A DNA stretch of 64,000 nucleotides from Paraburkholderia sp. ZP32-5 (lineage in GTDB: Bacteria; Pseudomonadota; Gammaproteobacteria; Burkholderiales; Burkholderiaceae): positions 1,550,001 to 1,614,000 of the forward strand of contig NZ_JAJEJP010000001.1 of assembly GCF_021390495.1 (NCBI RefSeq), read 5' to 3'. The translations under genes were made by a program, and so were the position numbers. Positions 49,997-59,032 of the stretch are shown here, piece by piece. Below the pieces are notes generated by a model. It had not been told where the DNA came from. It saw nothing but the letters and a program-made list of their open reading frames with translations, and ran no database searches. Position 1 is the stretch's first letter. Each line of letters starts with the position of its first letter.

Positions 49997-51619
49997 ATGC
50001 GAGATTCACGTACGAACATCGGAGCAGGTGGCGCGGTGACTTACCGTGCGACGGGCAACGCGCTTCAAAGCACAACTCAAAGCACGGAAGAAGCGCTACG
50101 CCTCGCTCTCGACGCCATTGCCGCGCGGGCCTGGCCCGCCGCGATTCATCACGCCGAGCGCGCCATCGCGGTGGCCGGCGACAACGGCTTCGCGCATATG
50201 GTGCATGGCGTCGCGTTGACGGGAGCCGGACGCTTCGATAGCGCGCTCCCCGCTCTCGAACACGCGACGCGGCTTGCGCCGCGCGATCCTCGCACGCACT
50301 ACAACTTCGCGGTCAGCTTGCAGCAGGCCGGGCAAGCGTTGCGCGCGATGGCCGCTTATCGGGCCTGTCTGGAAATCGAGCCGCGTTTTGCCGATGCGCT
50401 GTGGAACTACGGCGAATGCCTGAGATTGCGTGAGCACTTCGAACTCGCGCTCGAACTGTTCGACCGCCTCGCCAGCGTGGAGGGACGCAATCGCCTGCAT
50501 GCAGCGCATCGGATGGCCGTGTGCTGCGCCTATCTCGGCGATGCCGAACGGGCCGATGCGCTGTTTCGCGCGCAGCTCGCCGAAAACGACGATCCGGCGA
50601 CCCACTGGGAGTACGCGCTGTTCCTGCTCCAGCAGCAACGTGTCGACGAAGCATGGCCGCATTACGCGCGCCGTTTCGATGCGGGCGCAAGAATCGGGCT
50701 GCGAGCGATCGAGCGGCCTCACCCCGCATGGAACGGACAGTTCGAAAAAGATGCGTTGCTGCTCGTCACCGGCGAGCAGGGCGCTGGTGACGAGATCCTG
50801 TTCGCCGCCTTCATACCGGAACTGCTGCGGCGTGCGGACGCGAGCGGCATGCGTGTCGTCATCGCTTGCCGGCCGGAACTCGTGCGCCTGTTTCGCGCGA
50901 GTTTTCCGGGCGTGCAGGTCGAGTCGGCCGCGCTGCTCGAAGCGCGCCCGCCGCGTGCGTCGTTTGCCATGGACGCACGCGGGGCAAGCTCGAATGCCTG
51001 GCATGCTTATATCGGGGACATTCCGCGCTGGCTCGACAAGCCGCCGGTGGCGGCTTATTTGCAAGCGGATCACGCCGATCTCGCCGAAGCACGCGCATTG
51101 ATCGGCGACACCGGTGCGCCGGCCGGCCGCCGCGGTGACGGGCAGCCGCTGGGCCGGCCGCTGAAAGTCGGGCTCGTGTGGTCGTCGAATCCGGCCGTCG
51201 TGCCGGAGAACCGGACCGCCCGCAACGTTGCGTCGACGCTCATCAATGGCTGGCTCGGCGGCCTGGGCAACGTGACGTTCTACTCGTTGATGCCGACGCC
51301 GCATGTCGAACGCATCGCGGAAGTGCCGGATTTGCCGCTCGTCGATCTGTCGGCGTTCGTCACCGACTTCAGCCGGACCGCCGCGGCGATCCAGTGTCTG
51401 GATTGCGTGGTATCGGTGTGCACGTCGACGGCCAATCTGGCCGGCGCGCTCGGCGCCGATCTGCACGTGCTGCTGCAACGTCACGCCGACTGGCGCTGGG
51501 CCGACGGCGGGCGCGCATGGTATCCGAACGTCACGCTGTATCGGCAGGCGCGTCGCGGCGACTGGAGCGCGTCGCTTGCCGCGCTCGCCGATCGGCTCGC
51601 GCGCACGTCCGGCGCATGA
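49997..51619 (+). CDS. TPR protein with glycosyltransferase-like C-terminal domain
   Basis: A 540-residue cytoplasmic protein. The N-terminal half (about 25-255) consists of TPR-like helical pairs, for example THYNFAVSLQQAGQALRAMAAY and ALWNYGECLRLREHFELALELF. The C-terminal half (about 260-535) begins LLLVTGEQGAGDEILFAAFIPELL and ends with VGLVWSSNP... and VSVCTSTANLAGALGA, the pattern of GT-B sugar transferases of the GT9/heptosyltransferase-like TPR group. Such proteins often glycosylate surface proteins such as flagellins or adhesins. AGGGGGC about 11 bases upstream supports the start. The substrate is unknown. Confidence 0.8.
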   Translation: MRDSRTNIGAGGAVTYRATGNALQSTTQSTEEALRLALDAIAARAWPAAIHHAERAIAVAGDNGFAHMVHGVALTGAGRFDSALPALEHATRLAPRDPRTHYNFAVSLQQAGQALRAMAAYRACLEIEPRFADALWNYGECLRLREHFELALELFDRLASVEGRNRLHAAHRMAVCCAYLGDAERADALFRAQLAENDDPATHWEYALFLLQQQRVDEAWPHYARRFDAGARIGLRAIERPHPAWNGQFEKDALLLVTGEQGAGDEILFAAFIPELLRRADASGMRVVIACRPELVRLFRASFPGVQVESAALLEARPPRASFAMDARGASSNAWHAYIGDIPRWLDKPPVAAYLQADHADLAEARALIGDTGAPAGRRGDGQPLGRPLKVGLVWSSNPAVVPENRTARNVASTLINGWLGGLGNVTFYSLMPTPHVERIAEVPDLPLVDLSAFVTDFSRTAAAIQCLDCVVSVCTSTANLAGALGADLHVLLQRHADWRWADGGRAWYPNVTLYRQARRGDWSASLAALADRLARTSGA

Positions 51620-51802
51620 AGGTACGGCGCATGAAAGTCGGGCGCCCGTTGAGCCGGGGAGGGCGCGAGGAAAGCGTAACGATGGTCCGCTGAAGGCCGC
51701 ATGCGTGGCCACAGTCAGCGGCCCGTCTTCCCAGCGTCCTTGCGCGCAGCCCGCAGCCCGCGCCGCGCCGCGCGCACACGTCATCGCAGCCTTAGCTCTG
51801 CC

Positions 51803-52606
51803 TCATTGCACACGGCTGCGCAGATAAGCCGACCCGCGTTCAGCTGCAATCACCAGCACGAACGTGACGATCATCAGGAACGACACGGTCCGGTAGTCGA
51901 ACAGGTTCATCGCGGTCAGCAGCTGGAAGCCGATGCCGCCCGCGCCGACGAAGCCGAGCACCACCGACGAGCGCAGATTCTCGTCGAAGCGGAACAGGCT
52001 GATGCCGAGCAGCGTCGGCAGCACACCGGGCACGACCGCATGCGTGAACACCTGCATGCGGCTCGCGCCGGTCAGCATCAGCGCTTCGACCGGCCCCATG
52101 TCCATGTCCTCGATCACCTCGGCAAACAGACGGCCGAGCATGCCGATCGAATGCACGCCGAGCGCGAGCGCGCCCGGAAACGGCCCGAGCCCGACCGCGG
52201 TCACGAACACCAGTGCCCAGACCAGATCCGGCACCGCGCGCGTGAGCCCGATCGTCGCGCGCGCGGCGTAGTACAGCGGCCGCGCGGGGCTGACGTTTTC
52301 CGCCGCCAGCAACGCGAGCGGAAAGGCCAGCACGACCGCCATCACGGTGCCGAACACCGCGAGGTCGATCGTTTCGAGAATCGGATGAAGGGTCGCGCCG
52401 AACTGGCTGAAGTCGGGCGGCATCGAGCGCGAGAAGATGTCGGCCATCCCGTGCGCGCCGGTGATCAGGTCTTGCGGACGCGCATGCACGCCCGCGCAGG
52501 CCTGCGCGAACAGGATCAGAAAGGCCGCCAGCGCGGCGATGCCCGATAGCGGGCTGCGCTGTCGCGCACGCGCGTCGGCGGTATGTAGCGAAGAGACGCG
52601 GTTCAT
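51803..52606 (-). CDS. phnE: PhnE-type phosphonate/phosphite ABC transporter permease
   Basis: A 267-residue inner-membrane permease with five to six membrane segments. The family loop AEVIEDMDMGPVEALMLTGASRMQVFTHAVVPGVLP and SLFRFDENLRSSVVLGFVGAGGIG are typical of PhnE. It overlaps phnC by 4 bases and is the last gene of the lipoprotein-phospholipase-adhesin-phnDCE row. No carbon-phosphorus lyase genes are present, so the ligand may be phosphite, phosphate or a phosphate ester rather than a phosphonate. Confidence 0.93.
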   Translation of the reverse strand: MNRVSSLHTADARARQRSPLSGIAALAAFLILFAQACAGVHARPQDLITGAHGMADIFSRSMPPDFSQFGATLHPILETIDLAVFGTVMAVVLAFPLALLAAENVSPARPLYYAARATIGLTRAVPDLVWALVFVTAVGLGPFPGALALGVHSIGMLGRLFAEVIEDMDMGPVEALMLTGASRMQVFTHAVVPGVLPTLLGISLFRFDENLRSSVVLGFVGAGGIGFQLLTAMNLFDYRTVSFLMIVTFVLVIAAERGSAYLRSRVQ

Positions 52607-53457
52607 GGCACCCCGCTGAGGTACAGGTTGGAGATCTGCTGCGCGTTGACCGCCGACGCGCGCATGTCGAACTCGATCTGGCCGGCGCGCATGCCGATCA
52701 GGCGATCGGCGTAGCGCGTCGCCAGCTCGGGCTGGTGCAGCACGCAGACGACGGCGAGCCCGTCGTCGGTCGCGAGGCGGCGCAGCAGCGACATCACATC
52801 GTCGGCGGCTTCGGGGTCGAGGCTCGCGACCGGCTCGTCGGCCAGCACGACTTGCGGCCGCTGCGCGAGTGCGCGCGCGATCGCGACACGCTGTGCCTGG
52901 CCGCCCGACAGCGTGCCCGCGCGCTGATCGGCCAGATGCGCGAGACCGACTTCATCGAGAAAGCCCCGCGCCGGTTCGATCTCGCACTTCGGCACGCGGC
53001 CGAACGAGCTCGACAGCGTGCGATGGTGGCCGAGCGCGCCGGTGCACACATTCGCGAGCACGCTGCGCCGCTTCACGAGGTTCGCGTGCTGCGACACCAG
53101 CGCGATCGACATGCGCGCGACGCGCAACTCCTCGCCCGTCAGCCGGGCGAGATCACTGCCGCCCACCACGACCGAGCCGGCAGCAGCGCGGTTCAAACCG
53201 ACGATGCACTTCATCAACGTGGATTTGCCGCAGCCGTTGCTGCCGAGAATCACGACCATTTCGCCGGCGTGAACCGACAGGCTCATGTCGCGCAGCGCGG
53301 TGTGGCCATTCGGATAGCGCATGGTCAGCCCGCGCACGGCGAGGCGCACGTCGGTGCCGGCGACGCGCGATCCCAACGCGTCCCCGCCGGCGGGCAGCAG
53401 CCCGGCGGGGTCGCCCGGTGCGGCGCCGAGCACCGTTGCCGCATGCAGCATGCTCAC
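52603..53457 (-). CDS. phnC: PhnC-type phosphonate ABC transporter ATPase
   Basis: A 284-residue ATPase. Walker A GSNGCGKST is near residue 72, the signature [15 protein letters not shown] near 185, Walker B VVLADEPVASLDPE near 207 and the switch His in CVLHQPELA. Its GTG start overlaps the phnD stop by 4 bases; ATG at 53451 is the alternative. An Ala/Gly-rich extension of about 35 residues precedes the ABC core and is longer than usual. Confidence 0.93.
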   Translation of the reverse strand: MSMLHAATVLGAAPGDPAGLLPAGGDALGSRVAGTDVRLAVRGLTMRYPNGHTALRDMSLSVHAGEMVVILGSNGCGKSTLMKCIVGLNRAAAGSVVVGGSDLARLTGEELRVARMSIALVSQHANLVKRRSVLANVCTGALGHHRTLSSSFGRVPKCEIEPARGFLDEVGLAHLADQRAGTLSGGQAQRVAIARALAQRPQVVLADEPVASLDPEAADDVMSLLRRLATDDGLAVVCVLHQPELATRYADRLIGMRAGQIEFDMRASAVNAQQISNLYLSGVP

Positions 53458-54353
53458 AGCTTGCTCAGATCGATATGCAGCGTCGACACCAGATCGCGAA
53501 TCTGATCGTACGCATGGTCGTTCTGCGGCACTGTTCTGAGCGCTTTGCCTTCATTGGCCGCGAGAAACTTCTGGTCGGCTTCCGGCAGCTCGTGAAAGTC
53601 GAGCGTCTGCAGCACGTGGGCGAGGCGCGTCTTGAAGTCGGCCGGCAGATCGCCGCGGACCGCGAACGGGTCCTGCGGAATCGGGCCGGATTTCCACAGC
53701 GTCACATAGGCCGTCGGATCGTATTCGTTGTGCAGTTGCGCGCTCGCGATCTCTTCGCTGTTCAGCTCGCCGGCTTCCACTTTGTGATTGCGCAGCGCTT
53801 CGAACGACGCCGTGTGGCTGCCCGCGTAAATTGCCTTCACGCCGTGGTCCGGATCGATGCCGCCCTTGCGCAGCCCATACGACGGGAACAGATGTCCCGA
53901 GGTCGAGGCCGGATCCGAATAGGCGAACGAACGGCCCTTCACATCGGCGAGCGTCTTGATGCCGCTGCCGGGCCACGTGACGACCGACGCGTAGTAGTTG
54001 GCGGGCTTGCCGTCTTCGCCGGAGAACCCGGCGACCGCGTCGGCGTGCGCGACCTGATGCGCGAGCACGTAGCCGAGCGGGCCGAACTGCGCGAACTCGA
54101 GCTTGTTGTTGCGCATCGCTTCGATCTCGGCGTTGTAGCTCGTCGCGACGTACAGCTCCACCTTGCAGCCGACCTTCTTGCCGATCAGATTGGCGAGATC
54201 CGTGTAGACCGGCAGCAGGCGTCCGACCGATTCATACGGCTCGACGCCGAAGCGCACGGTGCCGTCGTTCGGACAACTGTCTTGCGCGTGGGCAGCGACA
54301 GCGCAGGCGGAAAAAATCAGTGAGGCGAGAAAGCGGATTCGTGCGATTTTCAT
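53454..54353 (-). CDS. phnD: PhnD-type phosphonate/phosphate-ester substrate-binding protein
   Basis: A 299-residue periplasmic type II binding protein. The signal peptide (about 1-23) ends HAQDSCP; the mature chain has VRFGVEPYESVGRLLPVYTDL and the ligand-loop motif FAYSDPASTSGHLFPSYGL, typical of PhnD/PtxB. GGAG about 9 bases upstream fixes the start at 54353. It begins 34 bases after the adhesin gene on the same strand, so it is probably cotranscribed with it. Confidence 0.92.
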   Translation of the reverse strand: MKIARIRFLASLIFSACAVAAHAQDSCPNDGTVRFGVEPYESVGRLLPVYTDLANLIGKKVGCKVELYVATSYNAEIEAMRNNKLEFAQFGPLGYVLAHQVAHADAVAGFSGEDGKPANYYASVVTWPGSGIKTLADVKGRSFAYSDPASTSGHLFPSYGLRKGGIDPDHGVKAIYAGSHTASFEALRNHKVEAGELNSEEIASAQLHNEYDPTAYVTLWKSGPIPQDPFAVRGDLPADFKTRLAHVLQTLDFHELPEADQKFLAANEGKALRTVPQNDHAYDQIRDLVSTLHIDLSKL

Positions 54354-54387
54354 ATCAACGTGCTCCGGACGATTGAACTGCGGGCAA

Positions 54388-56661
54388 TTACCATTGGTAC
54401 GACATGCCGGCCCCATACGCCGCGCCATCCCCACCGACGCTGACGCCGACCTTCATCTTGATGTTGTCCGAGAAGCGCGCGCTCGCGCCGATGGCCGTCG
54501 CGCCATAGCCCTGATAGGTGCCGGTGCCGATGCCGATGGCAAAGCGCTTGCCGGGGTCAACCTCGGGGATCATCGTGAGTGCCGTGGCTGCCGCCACGCC
54601 GCCGTAGGCTCTGCGCGCGACGCTGTTGACGCCGGACTGGACCGTGGCGAGCTGGTTCATGTTGACGGCATCGGTGCCGTTCACGCCGGGCGCGACGTTG
54701 GTGATGCGCCGCTCGCTGCCCGCCGCGCCGACCGATACGGTGTTCGCTTCGTCGGCGACGGAACCCGCGCCGAGCGCGACCGAGTTCGACGCGGCGGCGT
54801 TCGAGTTCGCGCCGAGCGCGCTCGCATTGCTGCCGCTCGCATTCGCATTGCTGCCCTGCGCGGTCGAGTTGACGCCGCCCGCCGATGCGTTCGCACCGGT
54901 CGCCACGCTGCCCTCGGCGAGCGCCGCCGCGCCGGAGCCGTTCGCGGTGCTGTTCGCCACGGCGGCGAGCGCGTTGGCGCCGACCGCCGTGCTGTTCTCG
55001 CCGGCCGCGTTCGCCGCGTAACCCATCGCGGTGGCGGCGGGTGCGGAGGCCACTGCCGGCGACGAGGCCGCGTTGCCCGACGCGGCGTTCTTGTCCGCCG
55101 CCGCGGATGACGACGCGCCCGCATTGTTTTGCGTTTGTGTCTGCGTCTGTGCCGGCGGGGTCGAGGCCGACTGCTGACCGATCGACGCCATCTGGTCCGA
55201 GAGTTGGCCCTCGACGGCTTCGAGCTGTGCGAGGTTCACGGCATCGTTCGCCTGGCTGCCCGCCGCGACGCCGGTGATCTGCCGGTTGCCGACGTTCACT
55301 TCACCCGCCGACGTTTGCGGGGCGCTCAGGCCGAACGCCTGATAAGCCGACTGCGCGCCGCGCATGGCATCGGAGCCCGCGCCGAGCGCGACGCTGTTCG
55401 ACACCGCCGACGCATTCGTGCCGATCGCGACCGAATCGCTGGTCGCGATCGAGCTGCCCGCGAGCGAGCCGATCGCGACGTTATCGTTGCCCGTGACCAG
55501 GTAGCCGGCGCCGTAGCCTTGCGCGACGTTGTTGTTGCCCGATACGTCGTGTCCCGCGCCGAAGCCCATCGCGAGATTCGACTCGCCGCTCACGTTGCCG
55601 CCCGCGTAGGCGCCGAATGCGGCGTTGCCGTCGCCGGTGACGGCGGCACCGGCATTCGCGCCTTCGACGAGGTTGTTGTTGCCGGTGACATTCGAGCCGG
55701 CGCTGACGCCGTTCGCGGAGTTGTAGCTGCCGCTCACGTACGAGCCGGCGTTCTGACCGTTCGCGAGGTTGTTGCTGCCGGTCACGTATTCGCCGGCGTT
55801 CGAGCCGAACGACGTGTTCTGGTCGCCCGACACGTAGCTGCCGGCCCAGAAGCCGAACGCGTTGTTGTAGCTGCCCGTCACGTTGGTCTGCGCGCTGCGG
55901 CCGAATGCCTGGTCCCAGCCGCCGACCAGGTTGATGCCGGCGAAATAGCCGATCGCCTGGTTCGCGTTGTGGCCCGACACGTTGGTGCCCGCGCCGTTGC
56001 CGATCGCGAGGTTCCAGTTGGTGGTGACGGTGTCGCCCGCGCTCTGGCCGATCGCGATGTTGTTGCTCGACGTGACGTGCTGGCCGGCGTTGTCGCCGAA
56101 CGCCTGGTTGTAGCTGCCGGTCACGTATTCGCCGGCGCTGGTGCCGAACGCGTCGTTCACGCTGCCGGTCGTATAGCTGCCGGCCCAGAAGCCGAAGCCG
56201 TTGTTGTAGTTGCCGGTTACGTTGGTCTGCGCGCTGCGGCCGAACGACTGGTTCCAGCCGCCCGCCACGTTGATGCCGGCGAAATAGCCGATCGCCTGGT
56301 TCGCGTTGCCGCCCGATACGTTGGTGCCCGCGCCGTCGCCGAGCGCGAGGTTGTAGTTCGTGCTGACCGTGTTGCCGGCACCTTGCCCGATCGCCGCGTT
56401 GTCGTTGCCGGTCACCGACTGGCCGGCCGACTCGCCGATCGCGGTGTTGTTGCTGCCCGTGACCGTATTGCCGGCCGATTCGCCGAATGCCTGGTTGTAG
56501 TTGCCGCTGACTTTGGTGGTGCCCGCGTTGGCGCCGATTCCCTCGTCGTGCGTCGTGCTGCTGTACGTGGTCGACAGTTGCGCGTCGACGCGCGCACCGT
56601 ACGTGGTGAGGAGCGCGCCCATCAATAGGCTGAGTCGCGCGACTCGCTGTGTGTTCTTCAT
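54388..56661 (-). CDS. Trimeric autotransporter adhesin (YadA-like)
   Basis: A 757-residue type Vc secretion protein expected to form a trimeric surface stalk. The signal peptide is at about 1-27. The long head (about 40-410) is made of YadA-type repeats of the form NNxAxGxxAGxxVxG. Two neck motifs with DAVN cores (near VNLAQLEAVEGQ and VNMNQLATVQSG) follow. The C-terminal anchor strands (about 685-757) end in GAGMSYQW. A 113-residue segment is tandemly duplicated in the head. An Ala/Asn-rich linker (about 500-540) separates head parts. Trimeric adhesins bind host or matrix surfaces. Confidence 0.93.
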   Translation of the reverse strand: MKNTQRVARLSLLMGALLTTYGARVDAQLSTTYSSTTHDEGIGANAGTTKVSGNYNQAFGESAGNTVTGSNNTAIGESAGQSVTGNDNAAIGQGAGNTVSTNYNLALGDGAGTNVSGGNANQAIGYFAGINVAGGWNQSFGRSAQTNVTGNYNNGFGFWAGSYTTGSVNDAFGTSAGEYVTGSYNQAFGDNAGQHVTSSNNIAIGQSAGDTVTTNWNLAIGNGAGTNVSGHNANQAIGYFAGINLVGGWDQAFGRSAQTNVTGSYNNAFGFWAGSYVSGDQNTSFGSNAGEYVTGSNNLANGQNAGSYVSGSYNSANGVSAGSNVTGNNNLVEGANAGAAVTGDGNAAFGAYAGGNVSGESNLAMGFGAGHDVSGNNNVAQGYGAGYLVTGNDNVAIGSLAGSSIATSDSVAIGTNASAVSNSVALGAGSDAMRGAQSAYQAFGLSAPQTSAGEVNVGNRQITGVAAGSQANDAVNLAQLEAVEGQLSDQMASIGQQSASTPPAQTQTQTQNNAGASSSAAADKNAASGNAASSPAVASAPAATAMGYAANAAGENSTAVGANALAAVANSTANGSGAAALAEGSVATGANASAGGVNSTAQGSNANASGSNASALGANSNAAASNSVALGAGSVADEANTVSVGAAGSERRITNVAPGVNGTDAVNMNQLATVQSGVNSVARRAYGGVAAATALTMIPEVDPGKRFAIGIGTGTYQGYGATAIGASARFSDNIKMKVGVSVGGDGAAYGAGMSYQW
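55830..56400 (-). repeat. 339-bp tandem duplication in the adhesin head
   Basis: Identical or near-identical blocks recur at exactly 339-base spacing: cgaaatagcc at 55941 and 56280, cggcccagaa at 55842 and 56181. This equals 113 codons, so the frame is kept. The copies are diverged but clearly homologous. The extent given is approximate. Confidence 0.85.
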
Positions 56662-56724
56662 GCCGGATTCCCCTGGTCGGTTTGCGCCTGCGTTCCGCTT
56701 GTTTTTGCTGGTGGTCCGATCGCC

Positions 56725-58944
56725 TCAGCTCGCGAGTCCGTTTGCCATCGCCGGATCGCTGATGGCCGGCGCGCCCGTTTCGACGCGGCCAGCGAAGCGG
56801 CGCACGAGGTTCGGCGCGCTCAGCGTGAAGTCGTACCAGTTGCCGGTGCCCGATAGCGGCCAGCTCTGCTCGGCCGACTTGCCGGCCGGCACGGTCAGCG
56901 GCCATGGGCCGCTGCTGCTCAGCACGCTCGCGTAGGCACTTGCGCTCAGCGTGACCTGCACGTCCTGGGTGCCGCTGTTGTTGACGGTTGCGTACACGGC
57001 GCCGTTGGCGACGTCGTAGCAAACCTGCAATTCCACCGGCGCGCCGCTGCCGGTATTGCCGCTGAACTGACGCACGAAGCCGTTCGGTCCGTAGACCCAC
57101 AGGTTGTAGTTGCCGCTCGTGTCGCCGCTCCACGCGGTGTCGTTGAGCTGCTTGGACGCTTCGACCGTATAGCGGCGTGGGATCACGCCGAGGTTGTTCT
57201 GGTCGTACACATGGAATACCGCGCCCTGCGTACCGGTGTTGCTGAACAGCAATTCGATCTGGCCGCCCGACAGCACGCGTGCACTGGTGTGCAGCTCATA
57301 CGGCAGCGCGCGCGACGGCCGGTAACCGGTCTCCTGGAACAGCGGCTGCGGCGTGCCCGGCGCGGCGGCGGTCGGCAGCGCGCGTTGCGCGGCGTCGATC
57401 GCGGCGGTATTGGCGGTGCTGGGAAGACCGGCATACGTGCTGTTGGTCGCATTCGGGCTCGTGAAGTCGAAGCAACTCGTCAGGTCGCCCGCGATCGCGC
57501 GATGCCACGGGCTCACGCTCGACACCGTGATGCCGAAGCGCTGTTCGAGAAACAGCGCCATCGACGTATGCGTGAACACCTGCGAATTGACCCAGCCGCC
57601 CGCGCTCCACGGCGAGATCACGAACATCGGCACACGTCCGCCGAGTCCCCACGGACGCACCGTGCCGCTGACCGTATCGGCTGCTTCCAGATACGTGCGG
57701 GAAGGATCGGAGAAGTACTCGCCGGCGAGCGGCATCGTCGAGCCGCCCATCAGTTTGCCGCTCGCGTCGTACGACGGGACTGCCGGCCGCACCGCGTGAT
57801 CGAAGATGCCGTCTTCCTCGTCGTAGGTGACGAAGAACGCGGTCTGGCTCCATACGGCCGGATTGGCGGTCAGCGCATCGAGCACCTGCGAGATGAAGTT
57901 CGCGCCGTCGCTCGGGAAGTAGCTCGGATGCTCGGACACATCCGGCGTCGGCAGAATCCACGACACTTGCGGCAGCGTGCCGTTCTGCACGTCGGTGGCG
58001 AACGAGGTCAGGAAATCGGGGCCGCCCGTCATGCCGTTGTCGTAGATCGGCGAACCCGGCGCCGAGGTGCGGAAGCTCTGGAACGCAAGGCCGCCGTGCA
58101 GCAGGCCGCTCCAGTTGTTGTTCGGATCCTGATAGATCTTCCAGCTGACGTTCGCGCCTTGCAGCAGATCCGGCAGCGTCGGCCACATGAAGGTCGAGCC
58201 GCCGTACGTGTACTGATTCGGCGGTGTCGTCGCCGAGATCGTCCCCGATACCGAGCAACGCACGTTCGTCACTTCGGCATCCGCTTCGGTCGGATTGATG
58301 CCGACGGCCGCCAGTTGCGGATTGAAGTTGGAACCGGAGAAGAACACCACGCGGTTCGGGTCGGTGGGGCCGGTCAGCGCGCAATGATAGGCGTCGCACA
58401 GCGTGAATGCCTCGGCGAGCGCGAAGTGAAACGGAATGTCGGCGCGCTCGTAGTAACCCATCGAGTACTGGCTCTTCCAGTGCGGCCAGTTGCCGAACAG
58501 GCCCTGGTTCCAGGCGGCCTGGCCGCTGCCGTAGTCATGCGGACAGTCGGCCACGCCCATCGCGTTCATCGTCGCCGTGTCGAGATGGAACGGCGGAATC
58601 GTCACCACGGGCGTGACGCCCGGTGCGCTCGACACCTGCTGCCAGACCGGCTGGCCGCTTGCCATCGTGATCGGGAAGCGGTCGCCGAAACCGCGTACGC
58701 CTTTTAGCGTACCGAAGTAATGATCGAACGAGCGATTCTCCTGCATCAGAATCACCACGTGCTTGATGTCCTGAAGCGTGCCGGTCTGGCCTGCCGCGGG
58801 AATCGCGAGGGCCCGGCGGATCGACGGCGGCAGCATGCCGGTGCCCGCCAGCACGCCGGCGGCGCCCGCCGCGCGCAGGAAGTTGCGCCGGCTGATTCCT
58901 TTCGACATCTCGGTCTCGTGGATGTCGCGTGTTTTGTTGTTCAT
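56725..58944 (-). CDS. Tat-exported phosphocholine-preferring phospholipase C
   Basis: A 739-residue enzyme of the bacterial phospholipase C/acid phosphatase superfamily that releases phosphocholine from phosphatidylcholine or sphingomyelin. A twin-arginine signal, SRRNFLRAAGAAGVLAGTGML, lies at about 17-37. The catalytic domain (about 50-480) starts IKHVVILMQENRSFDHYFGTLKG and contains FVTYDEEDGIFDHA. Two C-terminal beta domains of the DUF756 type follow (about 540-735). Start at 58944, or ATG 58908 directly at the Tat signal. It heads the adhesin-phnDCE row with a small lipoprotein before it. Confidence 0.93.
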   Translation of the reverse strand: MNNKTRDIHETEMSKGISRRNFLRAAGAAGVLAGTGMLPPSIRRALAIPAAGQTGTLQDIKHVVILMQENRSFDHYFGTLKGVRGFGDRFPITMASGQPVWQQVSSAPGVTPVVTIPPFHLDTATMNAMGVADCPHDYGSGQAAWNQGLFGNWPHWKSQYSMGYYERADIPFHFALAEAFTLCDAYHCALTGPTDPNRVVFFSGSNFNPQLAAVGINPTEADAEVTNVRCSVSGTISATTPPNQYTYGGSTFMWPTLPDLLQGANVSWKIYQDPNNNWSGLLHGGLAFQSFRTSAPGSPIYDNGMTGGPDFLTSFATDVQNGTLPQVSWILPTPDVSEHPSYFPSDGANFISQVLDALTANPAVWSQTAFFVTYDEEDGIFDHAVRPAVPSYDASGKLMGGSTMPLAGEYFSDPSRTYLEAADTVSGTVRPWGLGGRVPMFVISPWSAGGWVNSQVFTHTSMALFLEQRFGITVSSVSPWHRAIAGDLTSCFDFTSPNATNSTYAGLPSTANTAAIDAAQRALPTAAAPGTPQPLFQETGYRPSRALPYELHTSARVLSGGQIELLFSNTGTQGAVFHVYDQNNLGVIPRRYTVEASKQLNDTAWSGDTSGNYNLWVYGPNGFVRQFSGNTGSGAPVELQVCYDVANGAVYATVNNSGTQDVQVTLSASAYASVLSSSGPWPLTVPAGKSAEQSWPLSGTGNWYDFTLSAPNLVRRFAGRVETGAPAISDPAMANGLAS

Positions 58945-59032
58945 CAAAGTGTCTCTGCAAGGCTGGAAGGAGGCGATGCCGCGAACGATGCCGCGATACC
59001 GGGCACGCGCCGCGCTCGAAAACTCGGGAAGC

